Part shown: in pieces, positions 46,001-58,500 of the stretch
How positions within the stretch are numbered: the first letter of the stretch is position 1
Layout of the letters: each line of letters starts with the position of its first letter
Assembly (NCBI GenBank): GCA_950295325.1
Contig: OX485809.1
Span: forward strand, 9,364,001 to 9,424,000
Reading direction: 5' to 3'
DNA from: Polytrichum commune
Taxonomy: Eukaryota; Streptophyta; Polytrichopsida; Polytrichales; Polytrichaceae
Length of the DNA stretch: 60,000 bases
Position numbers and translations under genes: made by a program
The notes under the pieces: generated by a model
Database searches by the model: none
Seen by the model: only the letters and a program-made list of their open reading frames with translations
What the model was told of the DNA's origin: nothing

Positions 46001-48463
46001 TCTCAGGAAAGCAGAAATGGAGGCTAACAAGGTACATATTTTTAGAGTTAACCTTAAAGTATGTGGATGTATTGGAGTTAAAATCCCCTAATGGTCCCTT
46101 TTTTGAGTGTAACTGGAAAGTCTTGAGGACTTCTTTGAGTTTTAGGCCCTGCCATGTTCTCTCCATAGAATTAAGAATCTTTTCTTTTTCTTTGCCACCT
46201 ATGCGGAAATGCATCTCTTTGCTCTTCTCACCGCTTGTGTACTCCCCAAATGGAATCAAACTAAAAAAAAAACCCAATTTTTTTTCAAAGTTTAATTACC
46301 CTAAAATGGAGCAAATTGACTGCACTCCATGGTATTTTTTAAGGTCACTGACACAAGTATTGGAAGTGGCAAATGTGGGAGATTCCTAAAAAAAATCATT
46401 TGGTCATCACTTTTGGTGACTTAACGGTTAACTCCACTTTAGGGTCGAATTAATCATCACTTGACCTTACCTTCTTTCTTCTTTCCTGCAACTCAGGTTT
46501 TGGCACTTGAAATTATTTAGAGATAAACACAGGATTAGATTGGCTTGTTTGACCAACATTATGCTGGCCTTAGTGACATGAGGAGCTTCTTTGCTAAGAT
46601 GCTGTGTTGGTGCTCCAAACTCAGGCACAAAACATGATGGAGCATGAGAAAGAAATTTACTCTAGACCAAAGCGGGAGTGGTTTCAAACAACAAAGGAAA
46701 AGAGGGTCACTGCTGCAGCCGCCAAGGTGAGACATCTATGAAACTATTTACTCGAAAAGTAAGCCAAGTGGGATAGATGTTATTTAAAGCAATGTAACGC
46801 CTTTCATTCTTGTTAGATGGCCTACTGTGGTTGCTAAAGGGGGTGGCATGTGCCAGATCTCCTGCAACCTTCCTCCTTTCCTGCAGAATTGGGAACAAGT
46901 TCTTACTAATTTTTGGTTTGCTAGGGCAAGGAGTTGATGTTCATTTTCCTGATATTGTCCTTGGGTTGATTGTTCCACACCAGGCTGGGAAGGATGGGAA
47001 AGTGAAAGGAGGAAAAATCGATGTAACAGTGACCAGTGTTGAGGAGGCAGACGCGATGAAACGTAAAGAGAAATGGAAGAAAGAAAAGGAGGTATTATAT
47101 TTAGCAGGGCTGTCGTGCAGTTCTCTTGGATTTTGTTTTCTGTAGCCTAGTGGTCTGGTTGTGCCTCAATCTTCAGAAACCTTAGTGGTTGGTTAATTAA
47201 CTGAGTATTGCACATTCATGGAATTTTTGTTCGAGGTTGTCAAGGTGTACAATGTCTCTTTTTCTGACATGATTTTTGTGTTATCTTGGTCTTTCACAGA
47301 AAAACATGACTCGCAAGAAGAGAAGGCGGTTAGAGGCAGAGCGTGAAGACGCAGAGGACAATCGAGCAGGGGATGAAGAGGAGTCTGAACCAGAGGAGGT
47401 TATTATCTAATCACATACGTGTCTGTCTTAATTTGTTTTCTCTTGTTTTTGTATCAAGGGGCAATGTATGTTGGTCTTCTAAGGCCAGAGATATCTTTCC
47501 TTCCTCTTGCTCTTCAGTAGCTTTGTCTTTTCCCTTTGTACTAGATTTCTCTTGCCTGTTTTGTAGGTTTCCTGCCTCCAGAAGTACTTTCGTCACCTCT
47601 CAAGGTCACATCAAATTTCCACAAGTGATTAAATGTTAATGTGCTAATTTTGGATGTTGGTATGCACAGATGGAGGAGTCTAAGCCTTCTAAAAAGAAGG
47701 TGAAGGTATCAGAGGAAGGTCACAATAGCAGGAAGTCTCTTGTGGATCTTGCTTATCGCCGTGCAAAGGCAGCTAAGTCAGTTGAAAAGTTGGTTAAAGC
47801 TGGGAAAATTGGCCCTCAAAAAAAGAAAAAAGGTAAAGAAAGTGAGCCAAAGTCTAAAAGTAGGAAAAATGAGACTGAGGAACTGTTTCAGGATGACTTT
47901 GGTGAAGACAAAAAGAGGAAGGGTAAGAAGAATGCGCCCCCTAAAAAGCCATCAAGGGCACCTGGAGTATCAAAAAGAGCATTCAAGAGTAAATCTCGGT
48001 ACGTCATGCTTTTGAAACAACAGTGACATGTTTCCAATTAGCTTAGACAGTCATAAGACTAGCGTACTGTGTTCAGTGCTGTAAAGGCTGCATTGAGATG
48101 TGGCTTGGTATTAATGCTCAGGGTTTAGTTTGAGCTTTTCCAATTTACAAGATGTAAAATATAGTGGTGCGCTATGCCATTTAACCCAATCTTGTGAACT
48201 ATAACCTCTACACACATTGGTGGTCAACTACCTTTCAATAATCTAAAGTAAGAGTCACCTGGGTTGTGTAGGGAACTATTTAACTTCGAATTCCCAGTGA
48301 TCAGGCATTTAATTATCAATATCTTCTAGTTCTTAGTGTTGCAAATTGAATAGAACCACTTTGTGCAGGGATTTTGAAATTGCATATGTTTGGATATAAG
48401 TATGGTATCACCTGATTACAACCTTTGTTGGTAACATTGTGCAGGTACAAAAGACGGAAGTAG
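40001..48463 (+). CDS. DEAD-box ATP-dependent RNA helicase, DRS1/DDX27/RH28 type, 19 exons
   Basis: Predicted 815 aa. Exons: 40001-40453, 41144-41320, 41533-41601, 42228-42334, 42570-42648, 42838-43011, 43201-43349, 43589-43684, 43953-44055, 44927-44989, 45155-45216, 45526-45622, 45736-45854, 45989-46031, 46625-46726, 46984-47091, 47300-47398, 47670-47998, 48445-48463. All introns are GT-AG and phases agree throughout. Residues 1-150 are acidic. The Q motif follows ([16 protein letters not shown], about 180-210), then AVTGSGKT (227-234), PTRELA (about 262), DEAD (336-339), SAT (367-369), ATDVAARGLD (about 483-493) and [11 protein letters not shown] (514-524). The tail (530-815) is Lys/Glu-rich with a coiled-coil-like part and ends KSRYKRRK. 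This order and the basic C-terminal tail fit DRS1/DDX27, which acts in the nucleolus in 60S pre-rRNA processing. The ATG at 40001 ([17 protein letters not shown]) is preferred over the in-frame ATG at 39800, which would translate the telo-box. Confidence 0.93.
46070..46440. repeat. Dispersed repeat inside helicase intron 14 (copy 2)
   Basis: It is similar to 3236-3545 in block order (see that entry) and fills most of the 593-bp intron between 46032 and 46624. The neighbouring helicase introns are shorter except introns 1, 3 and 9, so the insertion probably enlarged this one without harming splicing. The 161-codon plus-strand frame here is a shadow of intron plus repeat. Confidence 0.7.
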
Positions 48464-49720
48464 CTTTTCTCCAGTTTGTAGATTTTCCACATCAAACTGT
48501 GGTAAATTAATAGTTTTGCACTGTAGGCATATTTATTGGACAAGGAGCTTTGTTTCATTGTTACCTGCATTTTGGAGCACCAAGGGTGCAGCAATTTTTG
48601 GACATCCAAGTCATATTGGGAAGGAAGGCACAGGTGATCATGTCCTTCCTGTGTGTAGTTTTAAAGTGATAACGTTCGATGTGATTATGTTCATTGTGAG
48701 CTCTGAATGTCTTCAGCACCAACTACTTAGGTTTCCACTCATTGTTTTCTGAAAAATCAGGTGCGAATCTCTAAATTTTTCTAAGTTGGCATTGGATTGT
48801 CCAGTTTCAGAGCTGGATACAGAACTGGGTATTGTTCATTTTCCCCAGTTGGTGTGGTGTAGTGTACTGCCAATCTCTTTGGAGAGAATGCGCAGGCCAA
48901 AAAAAGGTTAAAAACCAGCAACAAACCTTATCTGGAACCCCTAGCAATTTCAAAGTTGTCTTCCAACTTCTTCAATGCATTATTGATATGTCAACTATCA
49001 ATTTTTATTTTATTTATTTTGAATTCTTAGTAAGGGATCTCTCAAAGCCTTCATGTCAAATGGAGACAGGGATGTCGTTTGAGTTACTGAGCCTCTATTT
49101 TGGTGTTCTACTTTCAAGTTAAGAACTGAATTGGTTAGGGTCCAATTACAAATGGACCATGTATTCTTACAAATATTCTTTACTATTTGCACATTAAAGT
49201 AACGGGAATATCTGAGAAGGCAGATGCATACAGCGCTTTTCTTGCTTTCACGTTCTTTGCCAGGTGCCGGGCGCTCCAACAAGCAACTGACTTGAAAGAG
49301 TGGCCGGAAGGTGTTCGTAGATGTTGCAAGCACAGTTTGAAAGGGAGCGTTTCAAAGGATTATATTTCAAAGGATTATATCATGGTGGCTTTAAAGCCTA
49401 CTTGGCTTTGTCTTCGATAACAGGGATAGGCCAGGAAGATAAAAAGGCGTGAAGTTTAGTTCTTGTGTGTTGCTCAATTGTGGCCACAAGAGGTTACATC
49501 AATCTTTCTTTCAAGGCTTGTTGACAACATGAAAGGCTTGAACATTCATGCTCTCAATCCCTCCTTGGGGTCACTGAGTTGAGATGCCTTGTGATGCAAT
49601 ATTTACTACATTAATGGAATATGTCATTTGATGAAAAAGAACAGAAAAGAATAGACAAGAAAGCATAATTAACCAGTTTGAATGGATTATATCTCATCTA
49701 TTTAAGGCTCTGGTGCTTCC
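48464..49720. other. Helicase 3' UTR and downstream sequence, no other gene recognised
   Basis: The sequence after the TAG at 48461-48463 should contain the 3' UTR, but no single convincing poly(A) signal stands out. A frame at 49187-49420 is unrecognised. A short direct repeat, TTTCAAAGGATTATATTTCA, lies at about 49348-49380. Confidence 0.4.
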
Positions 49721-49729
49721 ATCTTTTAC

Positions 49730-50450
49730 ATATGATGCAGATATGGGAGGAGATATGAAAAAGTTTCGTTGCTTTGTTTCCAGAAGGACATGAAGATATA
49801 TATGAAGTCTTGCATCAAAGTGCATTCTGTCACAACTTTAAATATGTTATTGGGTTTATATGCATATCAACTTACTAAAGGTTTCAACAGTGGCTTGCAC
49901 TCTTGGTTGCCCATGCAAGTAACCATACTTTCTCAACACCTTGTTGAACAAAGATTTGACACGTGGCCCAAAATGATCACAATCCCTAGAGACAACATAT
50001 TATGCCACTATTGTTCTTATAATACAAGAGGCACACATTGGAGTGCCCCTCCTACAATTCCACTGGAGATAAGTTCTCTTGACAATTTGAGAATGTAGTA
50101 CTAGGGAGTTTGAAGGTTGTCTTCCAATTGGATCACATTGACATTAGCCTCTATCTCACGAAGATTGCTATACTTTGCTACTCTAGGGAATGAGTGTGGC
50201 TGACACCATGTTGATGTACTACAACATTACTCCCATTAGCCTTTTGGTCTTAGACTTTAAATCAATTTTGTTTCATTTCATCGCCCATGGCACATCTTGG
50301 GCCAAATATAATCATTCTATGGAAGAGATGACAAGTGTGGTTTTCCAACACCTACCATTACGAATGCGCAAACACTTGCCCCCCTATAAATTTGTTGATG
50401 ATTCATCCTCATTTTACCACGGTAGACTCATTCAAAGACCCTGATGTAAG
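49730..50450 (+). pseudogene. LINE-type retrotransposon 3' remnant 1 (RT-associated zinc-binding end)
   Basis: Decayed text parallels remnant 2 at 53690-54620 in order: a CHYCSYN piece (about 50003-50023), CPSYNSTGDK (about 50045), FENVVLGSLKVVFQLDHIDI and SLYLTKIAILCYSRE (50085-50190), then LVLDFKSILFHFIAHGTS. The spaced Cys/His with ECPLYN-like text recalls the zinc-binding region after the reverse transcriptase of plant LINEs. No RT core was found. Frameshifts show it is dead. Confidence 0.5.
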
Positions 50451-51039
50451 TGTTAAAATGAATAAACATAGCAGTCCCTAGGCTCTACATAGCAATCATT
50501 GTTATCATCCACCCGTAGGTAGGTGTTATAACATATCACCCATATATTTATGATGAATCCAAATCGGAAATATTTTATTGACACAAGGAATGCAAATTGT
50601 TGAATTGAACATGTATGCAAGAGATGAACCTTAGAATGTGTACTTATGTGATTCTCTAGATTTATCTACAGTGTTATCAAACAAAAATCTCATGTGATGC
50701 ATTGCATTGTACAATACAATTCCATAAGGAATTTAATTTACATCAAGAGACACACCTATTCAAAATGTTAGCGGTTTTATATGAAGAACAAAGGTTTCTT
50801 ATGGGGAGGAAAGATAGCTAGAGAATATCAGAATTTGTTTTCAGGGTTGCTCAATTATTTCTTGGGAGCTTGACTTCAACTTTTATGGAATCCTATCGTC
50901 AATTGGATTGTAACATGGTTACTTAGGGTAGAAAGTTTTGTGGAAGGAGAAAATCAACATATTGAAGGAGGTTCTTGCCTCCCTATGGTGTGCTTGTATT
51001 TCACAGAACAATGAAACTATCATGAAGGATACAACTCCA
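50451..51039. other. No gene recognised
   Basis: AT-rich sequence between the LINE remnant and the TIR element, without recognisable coding or repeat structure. Confidence 0.4.
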
Positions 51040-51646
51040 TTGTTTTGTCTAAATAGTGTGGGTTAGCATTTGAAGTTATGCATTGTGACAACATTCTACT
51101 GAGAGTATCATTTTTTACCCAAATAACATAACTGCACTAAATATGATATTTAGTGTCACCAATTCTAATTGTCTTGCTCAATACTAATTGTAAACTACGG
51201 TGTGGTGTCACCAACACTAAACGTGAACTTAACAGTATTTGTCATTCCTTGTAATTTTTTTGGGACATTATAGTTGTTATTACAATGTTGCAAGTTTTGT
51301 CGCTTGCTAAGTGGTTTTTCATCCAAATTTCAATCATCCACAACAATATTTCATCACAGATTTGTTAGGATGCAAATTACACCAAATTTTGTTTCAATAT
51401 TTGGCATTTGGATGAACTGAAAGTAAGTTGAGATGATAATATTTGTAAAATCATTCATAGAAAGTGTCACTAAAAAAGACCATGTAGTGACATAAAATGC
51501 CATTTGACACTAAATATTATATTTAGTGGAGTTAGTGTGCTCATCAAAGAATATGATATAACCTAGTTGGTAAAAAACAATAATGTCAGTATAAAGTTTA
51601 TAGCAACACTTAATTGCAAATAACCCACACTAATTGGACAAAACAA
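51040..51646. mobile_element. TIR element of the 'GTGTGGGTTA' family, complete copy (607 bp)
   Basis: It starts TTGTTTTGTCTAAATAGTGT GGGTTA and ends with the inverse TAACCCACACTAATTGGACAAAACAA. The interior carries TTTAGTGTCACCAA, GTGTCACCAACACTAAA and TTGTCATTCCTTGTAA blocks shared with 53064-53530 and, inverted, 3546-3785. No clear target duplication was found and no ORF. It is a non-autonomous DNA transposon of unassigned superfamily. Confidence 0.75.
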
Positions 51647-53063
51647 CGTATTTGCTCAACATGCTCATGATCTTGTTATTCTTTTTAATTGTGTCATATA
51701 TTATGTTACAAATTGAGTTGAAAACACCCAACCTTCCTTATTGAATTGGCGATCCTAAATTAATCTATTTGTACATGAAGGTTTGAAATCTCAAAACTAT
51801 AACTTACCACTGAGTCTATTCATTGCATTATAAAAACTTATCAATTTGTATTTGAAATATCACTACAATGTTCCACTTACTTATAACAATGATCAAATAT
51901 TTTAAGTTACTTGCTAGCATCTCTTCTTTTACATACAAATTCAACTACTACATCTGAATTAAAGATCTCCAATGGTAAAGTTGTGCAATGCTTCTTACAT
52001 GATTGTGAATGAATGTGTGGATGGAAAAAAATACAAAAATTAAATGATTGATTGATTAGATAAAATGAAAATAGTTTAAATTAAACGTCAAAGGTTATAA
52101 TGGATTTGTATATATTTAGGTTGAAATCATAAACATATGTGGAAAATATGGAACATCAAACTATGAATTATTGGACCATAACCCTCAAGCCATCAAATAA
52201 AGAGTATACATATGAACTCCCCGTGAAAAGTAAATAAAAATGATTTCATGAAAAGTAAGTGATGAAAGGAGGGCAATTTTGCATGGGACTTGTGGATGAA
52301 AAGAAAAAAAAATCCAAAACCCAACAAATATAAATTTTATATACAAATAGAATAAGGCATGAAGACTTGACATGTAAAGTTAAACAAAAATAAAATAAAT
52401 TTTGATGGGAACTAATTGGTGAAAGGAGGCAATTTTTAAAGTGGAATTTGTGGACAAAAAAATCATACAAAAAGGTGATTAAAAGGTGAAAAGAGAACAA
52501 GATGTGAAGGCTTAACATGTAGAATAAAGTAAATAAAAAAAATTAAAGAAAAGGAAAAAGAGAGGATGACATGGCTATCAAACCGCGATGAAGGTGAATG
52601 TAGAGCTCCCTTCCCCAACCATAGGGTTCTAGTAACTATTGTGGTTAGAATTAATTGTTGGACTGGTATATAGGTGAACACATGGTATCAAAGAACCTAT
52701 ACATGGGTATAAAATTATAATACCATTCAATTATTAATATTTGGTGGGTATGTCAAGGTGAAAGAATCTTTGAATATCTGAGTTATTATTTGAGTCAACA
52801 CCATTCTAAACCATATTGATATGATGGGCAACATCACCTAGGTATGAAAGTTCTTCCTTCATATGTAGACCCAAATGTTATCAAAAGAAAAAAACACATT
52901 ATCAAACACATATCAGTAACATTGGTATCAACGAAAAGAAAAATCTTCATTATAGATCCATGTATGGTATTTAAAAAAATGATACAAGAACAACACTGGT
53001 CAAAACACTACAGTGTTGAGTTATGGGTGTGAAGGTTGAGTGGCATCATGCCCAACTACAATA
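51647..53063. other. No gene recognised
   Basis: AT-rich. The plus-strand frame 52844-53032 (Lys-rich) and the minus-strand frames in 52185-52681 (Phe/Ser-rich) look compositional. Confidence 0.4.
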
Positions 53064-53530
53064 TTTTGTCTAATTAGTGTGGGTTACCACTTCAAATTAC
53101 ATTGCTATAAACTTTATTGAAAGTATCATTTTCTACCCCAATCACATAAGTACACTAAACACGATATTTAGTGTCACCAATTCAAATTGTCTTGCTCAAT
53201 ACTAGTTGTAAGCCATAGTATAGTGTCACCAACAGTAAATGTTAACCCGACATTATTTGTCATTCCTTGTAATAATTTTGGGGGATTATAAATTTATAGG
53301 GTTGCCGTTATTGTCACTTACCAAGTGATTTTTCATCCAAATTTTAATCATTTAGGACAATATTTCATCACAAGTTGCTGACAGGAGAAGGTAGGGTTTC
53401 GGCCAATGGATGAACTCATCCATTATCATGACAACATTTGTTCACTTATTCATAGGAAGTGTCATCCAAAAAGTTACAATAGTGACATAAAATACCATGT
53501 GACAGTAATTATCATATTTAGTGTAGTTCC
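53064..53530. mobile_element. TIR element of the 'GTGTGGGTTA' family, right end missing
   Basis: It begins TTTTGTCTAATTAGTGTGGG TTACCA and follows the 51040 copy for about 460 bp, including TTTAGTGTCACCAATTC and TTTGTCATTCCTTGTAA. The right terminal repeat is absent, so the copy is truncated or was overwritten. Confidence 0.7.
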
Positions 53531-53689
53531 TGTATTATTATTCCCCCATGAGTATCAACGCTAAATCAAGCGCGCCTTAATGCAGAGAAACCAGTCACAT
53601 GTCTTCCTAGCTTGTGTTCAATTTATTGGTGGAAGCTTAATTAAGTTATTCATTTGGAGAACTTTCCATGGAATTATATGATATTAAGC

Positions 53690-54620
53690 TAAAAATGGGT
53701 TTGGAACAACAACTTGTTCATCTACCCTCCTCTGGGTTAGTCAGTCAAGGAACATCATTTTCCCACCACATTACTGAACATGGATTTGGCACTTTGACAT
53801 AAATCAACAACCATGTGGAAGGAATGATGAGGTCTATCTCACTAGAAAACTGATGACAACGTCAAAAATCATATTTATGCTATCAAGGAGGCTTTTCTTA
53901 CCAAAGAGTGGAGTTCTTTCCATCTGTCGAGGAAGAAACTAGAATACCTCCAGCTCAAGGATTTTCTCAAATACTAATGTGAATTATACTTCAAGCAACC
54001 ATTGATATCACCTTAATGCAAGATCATTGTTGCTTATGGCACCTTGAATCATAGACTTTTCATCGAAATTGGATGCTAGTCAACTATCCTCATATCTAGG
54101 ATTAATAGGTTATGTTGATTTTGCTCTTATAATGTAGTTGTCAATGAGGCATACTTTGTGTAGGAGTGTCCCCTATACAACCCCATTATAGATAAGTTTC
54201 AATCACTTTTTGAGAATGTAAATTATTTTGTCTAATTAGTGTGGGTTACCATGTAAAGATACATGTTGTTGTGATGTTTTTTTAACGATATTTTGGTTTT
54301 TTTACTAAGTAAGTTATATCATATCCTTGGGTGCGTATACTAGCTACTTATGTTATCAGGGTAAAAAATGATACTCTTATTAATCTATTATAGCAATGCG
54401 TAACTCCAAATGGTTACCCACACTAATTAGACAAAGTAGTGTAGTATCAAGGAATCTCAAGTCATTATTGGACCAACAAATCGACATTAGCCTAGATCTC
54501 ACAGAGGGTACCGCACTCTGCCACTCTAGGGAATTAGTTGGTTTGACACAAACATGATGTGCTTCTAGTCATAAGCCTTACAGTTTCCCAGACTATAAAA
54601 TCGATTTCATTCTATTCATA
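53690..54620 (+). pseudogene. LINE-type retrotransposon 3' remnant 2, interrupted by a MITE
   Basis: Longer than remnant 1. It reads AIKEAFLTKEWSSFHLSRKK and LEYLQLKDFLKY (about 53880-53975), FIEIGC, then C*FCSYNVVVNEAYFV and ECPLYNPIIDKFQSLFENV (54115-54219). A 209-bp MITE interrupts it (54227-54435). After that a DISLDLTEG-type piece, CHSRELVGLTQT and a LKSISF piece continue (54480-54610). Several in-frame stops show decay. The Cys-x2-Cys and ECPLYN text recalls the zinc-binding tail of plant LINE reverse transcriptase ORFs. It is paralogous to 49730-50450. Confidence 0.6.
54227..54435. mobile_element. Short (209 bp) internally deleted TIR element in a LINE remnant
   Basis: The terminal repeats are near perfect: TTTGTCTAATTAGTGTGGGT TACCAT at the left and ATGGTTACCCACACTAATTA GACAAA at the right. 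The interior is only about 155 bp against about 550 bp in the 51040 copy. The paralogous LINE remnant 1 lacks it after FENV, so it is a later insertion. The flanks show no convincing target duplication. Confidence 0.82.
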
Positions 54621-54639
54621 CAATGTAATAAAATTTTTT

Positions 54640-55053
54640 CGGTTAATAGTTTCACTATAGGCAAGTGTATAGTGTATGGATGGAAAAAAAAACTTGAAAA
54701 ACAATGAACAAAGTGAGCTAGAGGCGTTTTTGAGTATTGAAACAAGTGTTGGAACTATATCCTTACATTCTCCAAGTATGAATTATTGATATCTAACTTG
54801 GTATATAAGACCAAATCTCTCTGATTTGTAAACACGGGTTTTAGATTTCATAACATATTCATAAAATTATTTAGCTGAATATGAAGGTTGGGTGGAGCTG
54901 GGAATATGTCAAGTTATGTGCACGAATAATACCTCCCGGATTCTTCTCTTAGTAGATTCAGCTAAGAAACTCATTGTTTTATGGGTTAAACACATCAGCA
55001 AGTGGCCATGCAATATTTTGGCATGTGAGTTTTGATTCTCACTAGCATATACC
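54640..55053. other. No gene recognised
   Basis: AT-rich spacer between the LINE remnant and the MITE at 55054. Confidence 0.4.
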
Positions 55054-55550
55054 CACGGGTAGATCACTTAGTGCATTTTAAAAACGACGTGCGGCATAAT
55101 ATAGAGAGGATTAAAATCATTTGAAATAAAAATTATAAAGGAATTCCAAATATTGAAGGGGCCATTAAATGTAGACAATCCCATTATAAGTAAGTTAGAT
55201 GGACATAAAACGTGGGCTATTATTTTTTTGTAAAATTAATATAGGGGCTGAAGATAAGGATCCTAGAAGGTATGTTTAGTATGGTATGTAAATGGGTTTA
55301 GGACTCACGGGGATGGATGATAGTTGGGATTTCCGTCTATCCAAAATTACTTAAAAGGATTATAGAGTACAAAAGATTGCAGTGACTTGGACAATATAAG
55401 TAATGGAAGGGTGCAAACAAATGGGCCATTTTTGAAATTGAAGTAATTATAGGGAGGCTTTAATTCAACCCTTGAAGGTAAATAGCCCCAAAACAAAAAA
55501 CTCCCAGCCGCACGTGGTGCACAAAAATGCCTTAGAGTGATCTACCCGTG
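55054..55550. mobile_element. Long-TIR MITE, copy 3 (497 bp, TSD CATATACC)
   Basis: It starts CACGGGTAGATCACTTAGTG and ends CTTAGAGTGATCTACCCGTG; the inner ends carry GACGTGCGGC and GCCGCACGTGG, as in copies 1 and 2. CATATACC (8 bp) is repeated exactly at 55046-55053 and 55551-55558. The terminal sequence is diverged from copies 1 and 2 (CACGGGTAGATCAC against CACGGGGAGGTCAC), so it is an older or different subfamily. Confidence 0.88.
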
Positions 55551-55599
55551 CATATACCGACCTTCCTCTAACATGTAGGGAGGCTATATGTGGACATCC

Positions 55600-58500
55600 A
55601 TGGAAGGGGGGGGGGGGGTGGGAGAAGGTCAATGTAGCCAATATTAAATTAGGCCAAAGGTCACCATTGGTCAGACACAGTGTTAAGAAAAACCCCGGAG
55701 GGACCAGTCTTGCCGACATCTGCCTCCATTGCGCCTAGTGATTTGTTAGTAAATGTGACTAACTTAGTTGTGCAAGTTGGCAACCTTGGAAAAGGCATGC
55801 TTTACTAGTTAATTAAGTTACTACATCCAACCTCCATGCTAGTAAGGGCAACCGCATTGCCACACAAAGTAACTAAGCATTTCCTAATTAGAGTGTTTGT
55901 GCACAAGATGATATGTTGCCACATTTGCTTGCAATTCGTAAGTATTTATAGTGTTTGGTGTATAGGCCATGCTATGTGGCATTTCTTTGTGAGCTCTTGG
56001 TTGTTTTTAATGTGTTCATCCAACTTCATTTCTAAGTTTGATATGAATTTTGGCAATATGTTTTGACAAGCATTACTCTGAGCATGAGCGTGTTGAGGGT
56101 GCACTCTACATGGTTGAAATTTGGTACAACTATGTTCTAGGCAATATAAAAATAATTCCACAACGTCCCCATGATCTCAAGCGATTGTGCCGTATACGCG
56201 CCTTTGCCGCCACAGACATTAGGTCAACGTGTACATGATGACGTCCTATTCCCTAGAGCGTGCCACATGGTTGCCATCCACAAATGTAGTGAATGCATTG
56301 TATTCATAGCCACCCTAATCTTGGTTCATTGTGAGGTGTGCGTTCACAAATGGTATTTGGTTCCCCAATAATAAATGACATGCCTTCAACAAGATGGGCA
56401 TATGAAACCTAAAATAACCTCCCCCCCTCCCTAGTTGCCTCCCCGCAATTGGCTTGGTTGTCTGAGGTGGGTGGGTTGGGGTTTGGAGGTTTCACCCCCA
56501 CCTCCTCCCTCCCCGCCAACGTCACTCACATATAGATGAGGTTCAACCACGTTGACACTCTCCAACCCAATGTAGCGTGCATCTACTTGAGTTCCTACGA
56601 TTTTCCTTGCATTGTGTTTACTTTTGTAAGTGCAATTTTCCCCTCCTTTGATTTATGTGCTTTGGGCTTTGGTTTTTGTTATCTTATTTTTGGTTGTCTT
56701 CTGATATCATATTCTATAATTGACAATAAACTAGATGTTAAGTCTATTTCATGGCTACTTGAGGCGTTCCCCTTTATGCGGGCTTTTATTTGACAAACAT
56801 ACATTGAGTTTTGGATATAAACACAACTTTTATTTCCATTTTTTGTTCCCAATTTTCATTTTTTAATCTATGTGGTTATTTTGTCTTTTTTTTTGCATAT
56901 ATTTGGTACCATGTATGTCTCTAGGTAAAATAAATTAAATCCCATGATGCACCAGGAGCCTCCATTAAAAATCATGATTCCAACGATTTTGGTACTTCTT
57001 CTTTATTGCATTATGGAGTCTCCACCTTTGTTCACTACTGACCCATGGATATATATTATAATTTTTTTTTCAAGATTTTTTTTTCCTTTTTTTCTGGGTA
57101 ATTGGACATTGGGCATATGTTTGCTTGTGTTCGACAAACTTTTATTTGTCATGTGTTGAGTTATGAGGTTGTTCATATAATACTCCCATCTTCCACATAA
57201 CATTTAATGGCGTCTCCTCCATGTCCCACCCAAATGCACTGGCCTCAACTGTTAGAAGAGCACCCCCTTACTATTCCTTGGAATGGAACTTTGACCTTCA
57301 TGAATGGATTGCATCCCCCAAAAACATGATTCCTAGTGTTGGTCATGCCTCCCCCCGAGGCAATTTTTAGTGTGAATTCTCTTCCACTTTGGCCACCACT
57401 TCACCAATTCCAGTGGTGCATGCCATTCCCAAGCCCATTTTGGAGTTCATTTTGGTTTCCGCCATGTTGTTGATCTTGATTATGAGCCCATCAGATTGGA
57501 GGACTTTAGATCCTCCCAGTCCACTACATTCCTTTGGGTTCAATTCCTAGTTGGCCTTGATACTATCGACGCGTTTTGTGTCGACCGTTCATTTTCATTC
57601 GGACTATCACTTATTGAGACTTTGTTTGTTTCTCCTACAGTTGATGGTGAGCTGGTTTATAAACCCGACCCACCCAATCTTTCTCCACCTCACATGTTCC
57701 TAGTGCATTGGACAAATAAGACCTTGAGCATAACATTAACGTGTTGGATAGTGTCGATGATTTCAAGTTCTACACATCCAACAACAACATGGACGTGGCC
57801 CCATTGGTGGGCTCCATCCACTAGAGGGTTCACATTGATAACTTGTGTTGTGGACGCACATCATAAGAGAGAAAACGATAGTGGTTAGGTATTTGTTTCA
57901 CTGCAAATGCGGTTACATGCACTCCATTGTGGCAGGTGTTTGCCGCAGACATCCTTACATCCATCTGATACCATGGGCCAACTCAAAGCAGGAGTAGACG
58001 TTTGGGTTTGGAATGCACTTTACACGGATTGTTGATATGGGATATTGTTCAAGGTGATGTGGAGGAGGCTTTGCTACTCAGTGTTTGGAGGTACTTTACA
58101 TTCAAAGTGTTTGCCTCCTCATGTTGGTCAACATTATTACACACAAGGCAATACAAGTTTTGAATCTATAGATACCTTTGGAATCTTCAATGGCGTCACT
58201 AGTGCCAACATTTGTGCCACATTCATGTTCTTTCCAAAATTTGCATTTTTGGGGTTTTGGTGTTTTCCTCTTTTTGTCCCCTTGTTTTCCGTGCTCAAAG
58301 TCATCTCTATCTCAAGATGCATTCATGGATGAAGGAACAAAACAATTGCCCTTGTTTCCCTCCCTTTGATGTGTGTGTGTGTGTGTGTGTGTGTGTGGAA
58401 AACATTACCAAGTTCTACATATTTGGTAAATTAGACTTTCCGCAGTTTCTTCATCACATGTGTTTATGGTTTTTTCGTGCGGAATTTTATGGGTTCTTGG

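Noticed and set aside
45904-46389. 161-codon plus-strand frame
   Set aside because: It crosses exon 14 in the wrong frame and continues through intron repeat sequence.
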